Shown here piece after piece: positions 22,449-33,225 of a stretch of 64,000 nucleotides of DNA (its first letter is position 1; each line of letters opens with the position of its first letter). The stretch lies in contig CP114117.1 in NCBI GenBank assembly GCA_029959195.1, forward strand, positions 2,046,001 to 2,110,000, given 5' to 3'. A program made the translations under genes and the position numbers. The stretch is from Dictyophora rubrovolvata (taxonomy: Eukaryota; Basidiomycota; Agaricomycetes; Phallales; Phallaceae). The notes under the pieces are model-generated. The model ran no database searches, was not told where the DNA came from, and was given only the letters and a program-made list of their open reading frames with translations.

Positions 22449-25400
22449 ATGGCAGACCATGTTTATACCAAGGGAACTCGCGTCTGGTTTCCGGACAAAG
22501 AGTTCGGATGGATATCTGCTGAGTGTTTAGCTATCACAAGGGGAGAGGGCGATGCGGTGAAACTACAGTTCGTCGACGAACGAGGGAAGGTACGTTGTTC
22601 TGGTGTTGCTTTTTAAACGCTGCATTCTACTTTGCATAGGAAACATCGGTGAATACCACTGGAAAAGACATCAAAGATAACAAGGACGGGTTACCTCCTC
22701 TCCGTAATCCGCCTCTACTTGAGACCGCGGATGATCTCGCAACACTTTCTCATCTAAACGAACCATCAGGTATTGCACAACAGTTTAACTTGAAAGGAGC
22801 ATCGTAGTCTAAGCTTTCTCTTTTTTTTTCAGTTTTGCATACCATTAGAAACCGTTATTCCCAGCATAGTATATATACCTACAGCGGTATTGTTTTGATC
22901 GCCGTTAATCCATTTCAACGTGTTACCCTGTATGGACCTGAGATTATTCAAGCCTATAGTGGTCGCAAAAAAGGCGAGCTGGAGCCTCATTTGTTTGCCA
23001 TCGCGGAAGATGCTTATACAGCCATGTCGAGCGAGGGACAGGGGCAAACAATTATTGTCTCCGGAGAAAGGTATGTATTTTTTCTTTCTTCTCCTTCCTT
23101 GTCAAACTCAAGCGCTTAACGACCTCTCCAAGTGGTGCTGGAAAAACAGAATCAGTATGTTCAATTTGTCGGGGTATTTTGTATACGATATACCTTGGTC
23201 TCTAGGCTAAGCTGATCATGAGGTTTCTGGCCTCAGTTAATCCTCCACATATGAAGGGAAAGACTCGAACAAAAGCTATGGGAGAATCGAGTGAGGTTGA
23301 ACAACAGATTTTAGCTACAAATCCTATACTTGAAGCCTTTGGAAATGCGAAGACAACTCGTAATGACAATTCTTCCAGGTTCGGGAAATATATACAGGTA
23401 TTATTTCAATTGAATTTCGTACCAGTGCATCCCTTGTGATATTAGATTGACAGATTTTGTTTGACGGTAAACAAGAAATCGTTGGGGCCCGCATACGAAC
23501 CTACTTATTGGAACGATCGCGATTGGTCTTTCAGCCAGAAATCGAAAGGAATTATCACATCTTTTATCAATTATGCGCTGGCGCTCCGTTGAAAGAACGT
23601 AAGGATCTGGGTTTGGACATTGACATCACAAAATTCTTTTATCTGAGACAAGGCGGGCCAAACTCTACCCCCATTCCTAACGTGGACGACGCCGAAGAAT
23701 TCAGAAATACCCAGAGCGCTTTATCTACAGTGGGAATCAGCGTAGAAAAACAATGGGCTGTGTTTAAGCTACTAGCTGCATTGTTACATCTAGGAAATAT
23801 CAAAATCACTCAGACACGGACTGATGCTATTCTGGAAGATACCGATCCCTCTATGCAACTATCTACTAGGTTTTTAGGCATTTCAATAACAGAATTCAAG
23901 AAGTGGACGATAAAGAAACAGATAACTACCCGCTCAGAGAAGATTGTAACATCTTTATCTGCGTCGCAAGCCCTTATCGTCCGTGACAGTGTGGCCAAAT
24001 TCATATACGCGTGTCTGTTTGAATGGCTCGTCACCGTGGTAAATGAAAGTTTGGCAGGGGAGGGTGGAGAGGCTGCGAATAGGGCAGAAATGTTCATTGG
24101 TGTCCTGTACGTTGCCAGATATCCTTTTTCCCGGAGGGATTACTAAACTTTTCTTTTTGTCAGGGATATTTACGGGTAGGTGGTCCCTCTTTTCAATAAT
24201 TAAGATATACACTCATCTTCGTAGTTTCGAGCATTTTCAGAAAAATAGGTAAGACCATTTGGTTGTTTAACACTTTCATTTACGTGTTGTGAAGCTTCGA
24301 GCAATTTTGTATCAATTATGCTAATGAAAAATTGCAACAAGAAGTACGTATGAGCCTGCTAGATACCCTGACTACATCTAATGGACATTTTAGTTTAATG
24401 CACATGTATTCAAGCTGGAACAGGAGGAATACGTTCGCGAGCGAATCAGATGGAAGTTCATTGACTTTTCTGATAACCAACCGTGCATAAACTTAATCGA
24501 AGGACGATTAGGTGTTTTGACATTACTTGATGAAGAATCTCGTTTGCCATCTGGAACCGATGCTTCTTTCCTACAAAAGCTTTATAATCAGCTGGATAAA
24601 CCCGAAAACAAAAAGGTCTTCAAAAAACCCAGGTTTGGGAACTCCTCGTTTACTGTTGCGCACTATGCCGTGGACGTCACTTATGAAGCCGAAGGCTTTA
24701 TCGAGAAGAATCGTGACACTGTTCCCGATGAACATTTAGCTCTCCTTGCCTCTACCAAAAACAAATTTCTAAAAGAAGTTTTGGACGCCGCCCTGGCATC
24801 TAATAAACCTTTAGATTCATATAGTCCCACTGGACCTCTTTCGGATAACGGTAGTGGAGGCTCACGAAGATCGTCCCTTATTCCGGATCCTGGTCGCTCA
24901 TCTCTAGTATCAGGTAGTGCAGCCGCGACCACCGCTGGTGCTAGAAAGCCTGGGGCAGTGGCTAAAAAACTGACTCTTGGTTCAATTTTCAAAGCATCAC
25001 TGGGTAGCTTGATGGATACTCTAAGCGTAACGAATGTACACTACATTCGATGCATCAAGCCCAACGAACAGAAACGAGCTTGGGAATTTGTACCTCAACA
25101 AGTTTTGAGCCAGCTGCGAGCTTGCGGTGTGCTCGAAACCATCCGCATCAGCTGTGCGGGTTACCCATCACGATGGACTTATGAAGAGTTCATAGAAAGG
25201 TAGATATGATCATCTTTAACTTCAACCAATTTCGGCCTGATCTGTTTACTTAGGTATTACATGTTGGTCGATTCATCTTATTGGGTGCCTATGATAAAAA
25301 ATCTTGAAATTCAACGACTATGTGATCTGATTTTGAAGTCTACTATAACGGACGAGGATAAATACCAATGTGGATTGACGAAAATATTTTTCCGTGCTGG

Positions 25401-28170
25401 GATGTTGGCTGCGCTGGAAGCATTGCGCACGAATCGTTTGAATGCGTTGGTTACCATTGTACAGAAAAACATGCGTCGGAAAATGGCTGTTAAAAAGTAT
25501 CAACAAATTCGCGCTGCAACCATCAAAATTCAAACTTGGTGGCGCGGTGTTCTTGCCAGAAAATTGGTCGCAAGCATCAGACGAGAAGTAGCCACCTTGC
25601 GATTACAAAGAGCCGCTCGACGCTTCATTCAAAGATCTCGATTTTTGGCAACACAGCGCGCTGTTATTGGTATACAAAGCTGTATGTGTTTTTAAAACTT
25701 TACATGTAGTTTTAATATTAAAATTATTTTCCCAGACATCCGTGCTGTGCAATCAAGAAAAGCATTCCAAGAACGACGTATCAGTATCGCGGCTATTACC
25801 TTACAAAGTCTTCTCAGAGGGGTGTAAGTCCCGTTCATTCTGCAGGAAAGCCGATCATGATCTATATCTCGTTTTTAGTTTGGTCCGCTCCCACTGTCAT
25901 CAAGACATACGCAAAATCATTTTCATTCAATCTTGTGTTCGCCGTCGGCTTGCGCGCAAAGAGCTCAAGAATCTCCGAGCTGAGGCTCGCTCTATCTCTA
26001 AGTTCAAGGAAATATCCTATAACTTAGAAAACAAAGTTGTTGAATTAACCCAAACTCTCCAAGCCCGAAACAATGAAAAGAAAGATCTTCAGCTGAAGGT
26101 TTCGGATTTGCAAATGCAAATCAATACCTGGATCGGTAAACACGAGGAGTCAGACACTCGAGTTAAACATCTTCAAGTAGAACTCCGCACGGCTCAAGCC
26201 GAAGTTGCGGGACGCGGCGAATTATTACGGGCAAAAAAAGATGTGGAGAAGCAGTTAAATGAAGTGCTGGTGAAGGTTCAGGAGAAAGAAGAAACAATTC
26301 GTAAGCTCACGGAAGATCTCAAACAACAAGCTCAGGAGCTTACCGAGCAGCGCCGTGTCGCGGAAACAAAGCAAAGTCGCGCTGCGGACGATGGTTCGGT
26401 AGTCGCCACTCTCAAAAGCGAAGTAAATAGTCTTCGTGAGCAGCTCAACCGTGCAAACGCGCTCAATGCCCTTACTCGTGGGCAAAGAGTCGAGCCTATG
26501 TCACCAACGTTTGCTCCCGGGCTACGACCTGAAAACGGTAGTAATGGCGTACAACTGACAACGCCTACTAAACGACACTTACGCCGACATAGTACTGCTG
26601 GTGGGATTAGTATGGATCCCAACGCTAGCCGTGACTCTACAGATGAAGTTATGATGGCCGTCAAACGCAGTCAATCTCGAGACCCACGCGCTGCGTCAAT
26701 GGTTTATAGTAATCAAGATAGCATCACTCGCTTGCGTACTAACGGATTGGCTGATATTTATGACGATCCAGTAGAAGAAAAACTCAAAATTCTCCAGGAC
26801 GCTTCGCATCTTGATGAAGACGTTCTTGAGGGATTGATCAGAGGTCTCCGCATTCCCGCTCCAAGTTCACAGACTTCTCCTGCTGCCAAAGAGATTCTGT
26901 TCCCTGCCAATCTTATTTGTCTCACAGTGAACGAAATGTGGAAATATGGCCTTATAGCAGATAGCGAAAGATTCTTGGCCAACGTGATGCAGACCATCCA
27001 GTCTCATGTAATGGCGAGTACTTATTCTATTTTATCTTATTTATTTATTTATTTATTGGAAGTTCCAGTCGTTTTCTAGTGAGGATGCAATCATACCTGG
27101 TGTCTTTTGGCTATCAAATGTCCACGAGATGCTGTCCTTCATTTGTCTCGCAGAAAGCGATATGCTTCAAGGTATAGGCCCGGAGGGTCGAGATTTTGAC
27201 TGGGGAGATTATGAGAGACTAGTCTCCATCGTAAAACACGATCTCGACAGTTTGGAATACAACATTTACCACACCTGGATGGTAGAAACAAAGAAACGTC
27301 TCGCAAAAATGATTATCCCAGCATTGATAGAAAGTCAATCCTTGCCTGGATTTACAACAAGTGACGGCGGTGGTCGATTATTTAATCGTCTACTCAACAC
27401 GAATACTCAACCCGCCTATAGTATGGATGATGTACTCAATCTGCTCAGCAAGGTTTGGAAGAGTATGAAGACGTACTATGTTGAAGAGTCCGTCGTTCAA
27501 CAGGTTATCACGGAGCTTTTGAAATTAGCTGGCGTCACGGCGTTCAATGATCTCTTGATGAGACGTAACTTCTGTTCATGGAAACGGGGTGGGTACCAAT
27601 ATTGTGTATCGCACGGGTGCTGAGCCTCTGCACTTTTTAGCGATGCAAATTCAATACAACATCACTCGCATTGAGGAATGGTGTAAATCTCACGGCATGC
27701 CCGAGGGCACACTACAACTTGAACACCTCATGCAGGCTACCAAGTTGCTTCAATTAAAGAAGGTAAGGAATTCAGAGATTAGGAATATGCCGAGACTTAA
27801 TGTATGATCAGGCCACGCAGCAGGATATTGAGATAATATACGATGTTTGTTGGATGCTCAGCCCATCTCAAATACAACGAATGTGCACAAATTATTTCGT
27901 AGCAGATTATGAGGTGAAGTTATTTTTTGCGCGGTTGAATTCAATTTCTGAGAATAATCTTAGAACCCTATCTCGCCTGAAATTTTACGGATTGTTGCCT
28001 CAAGGGTAACGCCTAACGATCGAAACGATCACCTACTTCTGTCTCCAGAAAGTGAAGAGGTTGGACACTACGAGTTGCCTTTCCCACGGGAAATCAATGG
28101 CTTAGAGACATACGTTCCTGCTTATCTTAATGTACCGCATTTGCGCAGGCTGTCTGCGCTCGTTTCATGA
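22449..28170 (+). CDS. MYO2: class V myosin heavy chain
   Basis: An actin motor that carries secretory vesicles, vacuoles and other cargo to sites of growth. Seen: N-terminal SH3-like [20 protein letters not shown]; motor domain with P-loop [10 protein letters not shown] (split near 23073-23133), switch I in [15 protein letters not shown] (near 23350), switch II VLDIYGFEHFQKNSFEQFC (near 24100-24310) spread over tiny exons, and [20 protein letters not shown] (near 25050); IQ motifs ([19 protein letters not shown] and repeats, 25450-25970); a short coiled coil (26000-26470); a Ser/Arg-rich linker; and the C-terminal DIL cargo domain (about 26900-28170) with [43 protein letters not shown]-type helices and [11 protein letters not shown]. 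It ends [10 protein letters not shown] with TGA at 28168-28170. Many introns. The ATG at 22449 is chosen because it gives the family N-terminus. Confidence 0.97.
24164..24175 (+). other. MYO2: 12-nt micro-exon of MYO2 (switch II)
   Basis: The exon GGATATTTACGG lies between a CAG acceptor and a GTAGGT donor. It supplies the DIYG of switch II: CT|G GAT ATT TAC GG|T. It is followed by a 49-base intron and then a 24-base exon. Confidence 0.85.
24225..24248 (+). other. MYO2: 24-nt micro-exon of MYO2
   Basis: This exon encodes FEHFQKN, completing switch II. It is flanked by a GTAG acceptor and an AG|GTAAGA donor, and the next exon begins at 24295 (S)FEQFC. Confidence 0.88.
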
Positions 28171-30169
28171 TGCACGCCGATATATTATATTTCCACGCAT
28201 TACGAATCATCATGTACACGCACGTCCAATGATTTTATTATATATAATGTTTTGTTTATAAATTTCCTTAACGCGATGTGTCACGTCTAGTCACATCCCC
28301 GACTTTCTTTTTCTCCTCTTCCTTGCCTTTGACGCTCCGGGCACCTATTGTTCATAAGGAGCCGTGGCGTGGTATTACTACCCTCCCTTCAAACAGTCCT
28401 CGAGACTGATTCTAACCCTAATTTTAACATTAATTTGTATGTTCATCAGCTCAGTCGGATGAAGTTCGTGGCGACAGTTTGGCCATAGTGTCTCATCTGG
28501 TGCAGCTGAATTTCTTTCCCATATCTCGGCTGGCACGTCATAATGTAGCCTCGGAACGTGCTTCATCCGGAAGAAATGAAATATTGAGAATCTTATTAGT
28601 TTGGCCATCTGTTTGTCTTCAGGCAGATCGGTTTTAAACGATAGAGGATCAACATCGATGAACCGGTTGGACATTAGGGCAGCATCGGGTTTGGACATGT
28701 CTAGCCAGATTAATGGAGAGTACGCACAAGCTGCCTAGTGCTTCTAGACACTTCGCTCACGCACAGGGAAACATGGTTGATTTCTCATCATTGCGAATGT
28801 TTCCTTTTGCCTCATCCGTTTTGAGAACTCGCACTGCGTACAATTGGTTAAGGAATAGTAATTGTGTCGAAGGGACATAATTACAGGCGATGGTTTGGTG
28901 TTGTCGTTTTATCTCGCCTCGGTGCACGAGACCTCTCGATCTCCATTTGAGCACATGTTGATTGAGAGTAGTTTCAGTACCCGAAAGTACTAAGTACAGA
29001 TCAGAACGACTTGGATGGCGTTTTTTTCCGCGCTGCGGACAAAACCTCTTTATATAAAGTAGGCACAGACAGAAGAGAGAAGATATCAGCTTTTCAAGGG
29101 GTAGGTTGCTTTACGTGAACAAATGCGGTTTTGTTGAAAATCCTCCTTGTTTTAGTTCTCAGGGCTCGCCCCGGTTTCTTTTGAAGCTAGCTAGATTTGT
29201 TCACGAGCTTGACGGGTTCCAACCTCGCCTGGAGGGACTGGAGTGTCACTTGTGGAAATCTGCAATTTCGGGCTACCGTCTTCTTCCAGCGCGTTCATCG
29301 CGAAGACTCGCTCCTCAACTTCGCACTATGGGTCTGGCATTTATCCGTGTTATTTTGTTCATAGCTCGAGTCTGTGAGATCAGCATCAGCAGTTGTTTCG
29401 ATGATGCCGCGGAATTACTTGCTGTCGCCCGAACCCAAAAGTAGGATGGCCGTGACACTCTCCTGTCAGCATGAGAATATGGCACCTCTGGGTCTAGCTA
29501 TATTAGAGATTTGCATCTCGTTTGCTTATGCGTGGCTCAGAATGTCACTCCCACCTTCCTGGGGGAAGTTATAGTAATATATTTTCGGGCGGAGACTCCT
29601 GCAGAATTGCAGATTGTGAACAATGACGTGCAGCATGGTTTTGGCTTGATCCTAAATGAAGATGTTGAGCGACGAGCGAGAATTGAAAGGACGATGGGCA
29701 TTAGGATGACCGAATTATGTTTCTCGCTGAGCTCCGATTCTTCCCCTCCAGGTGGCGGAACCTCACCTGAGTAGTACGATGGAGCAACGTTGGAAACCGA
29801 GATCTCTTGTTGACATCTAGCGCGGGGAGATAATTTCTCGAGAGTGAGTTCTACCTGACGGAAGTGAGGGCCTATCCAGGCCCGGTGATCTTTTTCTTTG
29901 TTACCCGACAAAAATTTTTGGGATGCATTTTAAATACTCGCTCTGCGAGCATATGAATATTTCATGAGAAATACGTTGTAATTGTATGTACCCAATAGAT
30001 GAATGCGGCTACAAGCTACTTTGTATAAAAGGTATCAGACTGTTATCAAGGACGAAAATAGCTCAATATGAACGAAGATGCCATATGGAAAGGACTCACA
30101 AGCTGTAGGCTACAACTAGAAGCTAAAAATGACATCCCCGGATATGCGTGCATTCGCGCACTGAGTCTA
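28171..30169. other. gene-poor 2-kb interval
   Basis: This lies between the MYO2 stop and the stop of the GW/WG protein gene. It contains only short, weak ORFs on both strands and no recognisable protein motif. There is a good TATA box (TATATAAA, 29051-29058, plus strand) and another TATAAAA near 30016, but no convincing coding start follows either. A small hairpin (CTCGC-tct-GCGAG, near 29939-29951) is present. It may hold a non-coding RNA gene, a decayed gene or long UTRs. Confidence 0.5.
28378..28698 (-). CDS. hypothetical protein, weak ORF
   Basis: A 106-residue ORF with ATG at 28696-28698. Its middle (HVPRLHYDVPAEIWERN, TLWPNCRHELHP) is faintly like the Leu/Trp-rich text of fungal F-box proteins, but no domain can be assigned. 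Another open stretch lies upstream on the same strand (about 28757-28954) and could be an exon of the same gene. No clear splice sites join them. It may be a decayed gene or chance. Confidence 0.25.
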   Translation of the reverse strand: MSKPDAALMSNRFIDVDPLSFKTDLPEDKQMAKLIRFSIFHFFRMKHVPRLHYDVPAEIWERNSAAPDETLWPNCRHELHPTELMNIQINVKIRVRISLEDCLKGG

Positions 30170-31358
30170 TTAACCTCCCTCAGCTAGGTTCCGATTTTCA
30201 CCTGCACCCCAGCCCTCGTCGCCCACATTCGCGCTTCCCCAACCACCTGAATCACCGGAGTTGGCATTAGTTGCACCCCAGTCTTCATTATCGCCCGTAT
30301 CTGTATTTTCATCGTCAATGGCTTTGTCATCGGCAGCTCCCCATTCTTCCCCATCGGCGTCAGAAGCTTTTCCCTTAGCTTTTCCTTTTTAAACGCAGCA
30401 AACGTTACAAGTGACGGATAGAATATCAGAATAACAGAAAACATACGTGATTTTGATTTGGGCTTAATACCTAATTTTTGCATTTCCAACTTTTTCTCTT
30501 CAAGACGACTAAGGGGAAAACCTTTCCCAGCAGCTTCCGGCTGCTCTGAATTTTCATCCTTTTGTTGCTGGTCGCCGTCTTCCTTTCCTTCATCCCAGGC
30601 TCTTTTTGGTTTCCAGTGCCCATCCTGTTTAACAACATCCCATTCCCGATTTCCAATCTTATCCATTTTTCGCTTCGCGTTTACTTCTCTCGTTTGATCA
30701 ATTTGGGCTTGTAGTTTCTGGGTCCTGGCTTGCTTAGCACGCTCCTCAGTCATGAGTGCCTGGAATGCCTCTTCATCCGCTTTGATTTGCTAGGAAATAC
30801 CTGAGCTTGCAGGCCAATGCTAATTGAAAAAAAAAAGCCAAACATACTTCACGGCGTTCTCGAATCTTCTCATTTTGAGCCCGAATTTTTGCCATGCGTT
30901 CTTCCAATGCGTCCTCGTCCATCCTCTCCTAATTTGAAACGCAAATTGAAGATTCATTTGTTATCCCAATATGCATCACTCACTCTCGGGGCGGGTGCCA
31001 TAGGGACATAACCACCTTTGCCTCGGCCACGACCTCTGCCTCGACCACCACCCCCTCTCCTCGCTTTGGTGTCGTCTTTCGACTCGACCAAAGTTCCATT
31101 TAGTATGACTGGGCCATCTCCAGCAGGCTCTTCCTCGACTCCCCACCCGTCTCCAGTAGACGGCTGCCCTCCCCAATCAGTGGTTGAGGTGGGTATTTCC
31201 CAACCCGAACTATCCTGTGCCGCATCAGGATCGTTCCAGTTGTTTGAAGAGCTAGGCATCCAACCACTCTGATCCGGTACCGATCCCCATCCGGCTGAGT
31301 CTGGCTCCTTTTCATCGCCAGGTGACGCATTTTGACTTTCATTTGAAATATCCGCCAT
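30170..31358 (-). CDS. GW/WG-repeat and RGG-rich protein, CCDC9-like core, function unknown
   Basis: Start ATG at 31356-31358 (MADISNESQNASPG). The N-terminal 100 residues hold six spaced Trp motifs in acidic/Ser-rich text: AGWGSV, SGWMPS, NNWNDP, SGWEIP, TDWGGQ, DGWGVE. Next comes an Arg/Gly box (ARRGGGGRGRGRGRGKGGY), then a charged helical middle (EERMAKIRAQNEKIRERRE, KQARTQKLQAQIDQTREVN, KRKMDKIGNREWDVV). The C-terminus has four more Trp motifs (EEWGAA, EDWGAT, GGWGSA, EGWGAG) before TAA at 30170-30172. Three introns, the last near 30381-30445. The RGG box suggests RNA binding. Spaced GW/WG in disordered acidic text is the pattern of Argonaute-binding hooks, but that role is inference. The core resembles CCDC9-like or other RGG proteins. 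Divergent from PGK1, 138 bases apart. Confidence 0.8.
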
Positions 31359-31496
31359 TCTGTTCTGGAACAAAGGCGAAGAGCAGTGCAAGAGCAAAGA
31401 CGGTCTTGCTTAGTCAGCATCTCAAGATCGAAATGATAATATCAGCGGGATGTCCGCATCCGGATAAACCTAGATCTTGCCCTCAGGCTTTCGATC

Positions 31497-33141
31497 ATGT
31501 CATTGTCCTCCAAGTTGTCTATTACAGATGTCGATCTCAAGAATAAACGAGTATTAATCAGAGTTGATTTCAACGTTCCGATTCAGGATGGGAAAATTAC
31601 AAACTCTGCTGTGAGTTTTTCTATAAATCCAGACTTTTAAGACAAGAATCGGACCGGTTTATACAGCGTATCGTAGCCGCCGTGCCTACGATAAAGTATG
31701 CCTTAGAGCATGGTAGTATTTTTCTACCACCATATTGCTTTATTCCCGCAGACTGATCAGGATCAGGAGCAAAGGTAGTTACCCTCATGTCCCATCTCGG
31801 AAGGCCAGATGGCAAGGTGGTCAGCAAATACACCCTCGCACCCGTCGCTCAAGAACTCCAGAAAATCTTGAGTCGAGAAGTTATTTTTCTGCATGATTGT
31901 GTAGGGTCCGAAATTGAGAAGTCTGTCAACGAAGCTCCCGTTGGCTCGGTTATCCTTCTTGAAAACCTTCGTTTCCACATCGAAGAGGAAGGGTCTGTCA
32001 AAGATAAAGAAGGGAAAAAAACCAAAGCTGACCCGTCAGCCGTCGCCAAGTTCAGAGTTGGACTCACTGCTCTTGGCGACGTGTATATAAACGATGCATT
32101 TGGCACAGCTCATAGAGCGCACTCTTCTATGGTTGGTATAGACCTTCCTGACCGGGCGGCTGGTTTTTTGGTCAAGAAAGAATTGGATTATTTTGCGAAG
32201 GCCTTAGAAAACCCAGAACGTCCGTTCCTGGCTATACTCGGTGGTGCGAAAGTGTCGGATAAAATTCAACTTATTGAAAATATGTTAGATAAAGTACATA
32301 CACAAACCTTTTTCTTTATCACGTTCTCAGACACTTTTTATAGGTGAACTCCCTTATAATAACTGGTGGCATGGCTTTTACTTTCAAGAAAACGCTTGAA
32401 GGTGTTCAGGTGAGCATTACCGCAAACTTTGGGCTTGTTAACTGACAGTGCTCGTCGGGTAAGATTGGGAATTCGCTCTTTGATAAAGCAGGTTCCGAAA
32501 AGGTTAAACAGCTCGTCGAAAAGGCGAGGCAACATGGCGTCAAAATTGTTTTTCCTGAGGACTATATCATCGCAGATAAATTCGACAAGGACGCCAAGGT
32601 ATAAAATACCGTTTATTGTACACTCATGAGTTTACGCTACTGGTATTCACAGTCCGATTATGCTGATGATAAGACTGGCATACCTGATGGTTGGATGGGG
32701 CTCGACGTAGGTACAGAAAGCCGTAAGCTATACAGAGAGACCGTTTTAGAGTCGAAGACAATTCTTTGGAACGGGTGCGTTTCGTATTCTGGGGCAAGAT
32801 CTCGAACTCCGTGTGACAGAGCTATATAGACCTTGCGGTGTTTTTGAATTCCCGCCTTTTGCAGAGGGCTCCAAAGATTTGTTAGCTGCCACAATTGAGG
32901 CATCCAGGAAAGGAGCTACAGTTATTGTTGGAGGTGGAGATACTGCCACACTTGTAGCACAATTTGGTGGAGAGGACGAGCTTGCTCACATTAGTACTGG
33001 TGGTGGGGCAAGTTTGGAACTGCTTGAAGGAAAGGTGAGGCCTCACGCTAATCTAAATCCATATTCCTATTCATATACAGAACAAAAACTGATGGTAAAT
33101 CTTAGAAACTCCCTGGCGTTGCTACACTGAGTGATAAATGA
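31497..33141 (+). CDS. PGK1: phosphoglycerate kinase
   Basis: A glycolytic enzyme: 1,3-bisphosphoglycerate + ADP to 3-phosphoglycerate + ATP. Seen: [35 protein letters not shown] (31560-31610), [11 protein letters not shown] (31790), [29 protein letters not shown] (substrate-binding region), [42 protein letters not shown]-type [11 protein letters not shown], and the nucleotide loop [11 protein letters not shown] and [14 protein letters not shown]. The last intron (about 33034-33105) joins EGK to [11 protein letters not shown] and TGA at 33139-33141. Length is about 415 residues, as in the family. About seven or eight introns, which is high for this enzyme. It converges on the reductase gene with 84 bases between stops. 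Confidence 0.96.
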
Positions 33142-33225
33142 CCAAATATCAAACATGTAAAAATGTTTATATGTAGACTGTGTTTAGAGCAATATGTCTT
33201 CTCTTGAAACGACAACATTTGCATT

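Noticed and set aside
29537-29911. 124-codon minus-strand ORF in the gene-poor interval
   Set aside because: It has no ATG at its start, no recognisable motif, and ordinary composition for non-coding DNA.
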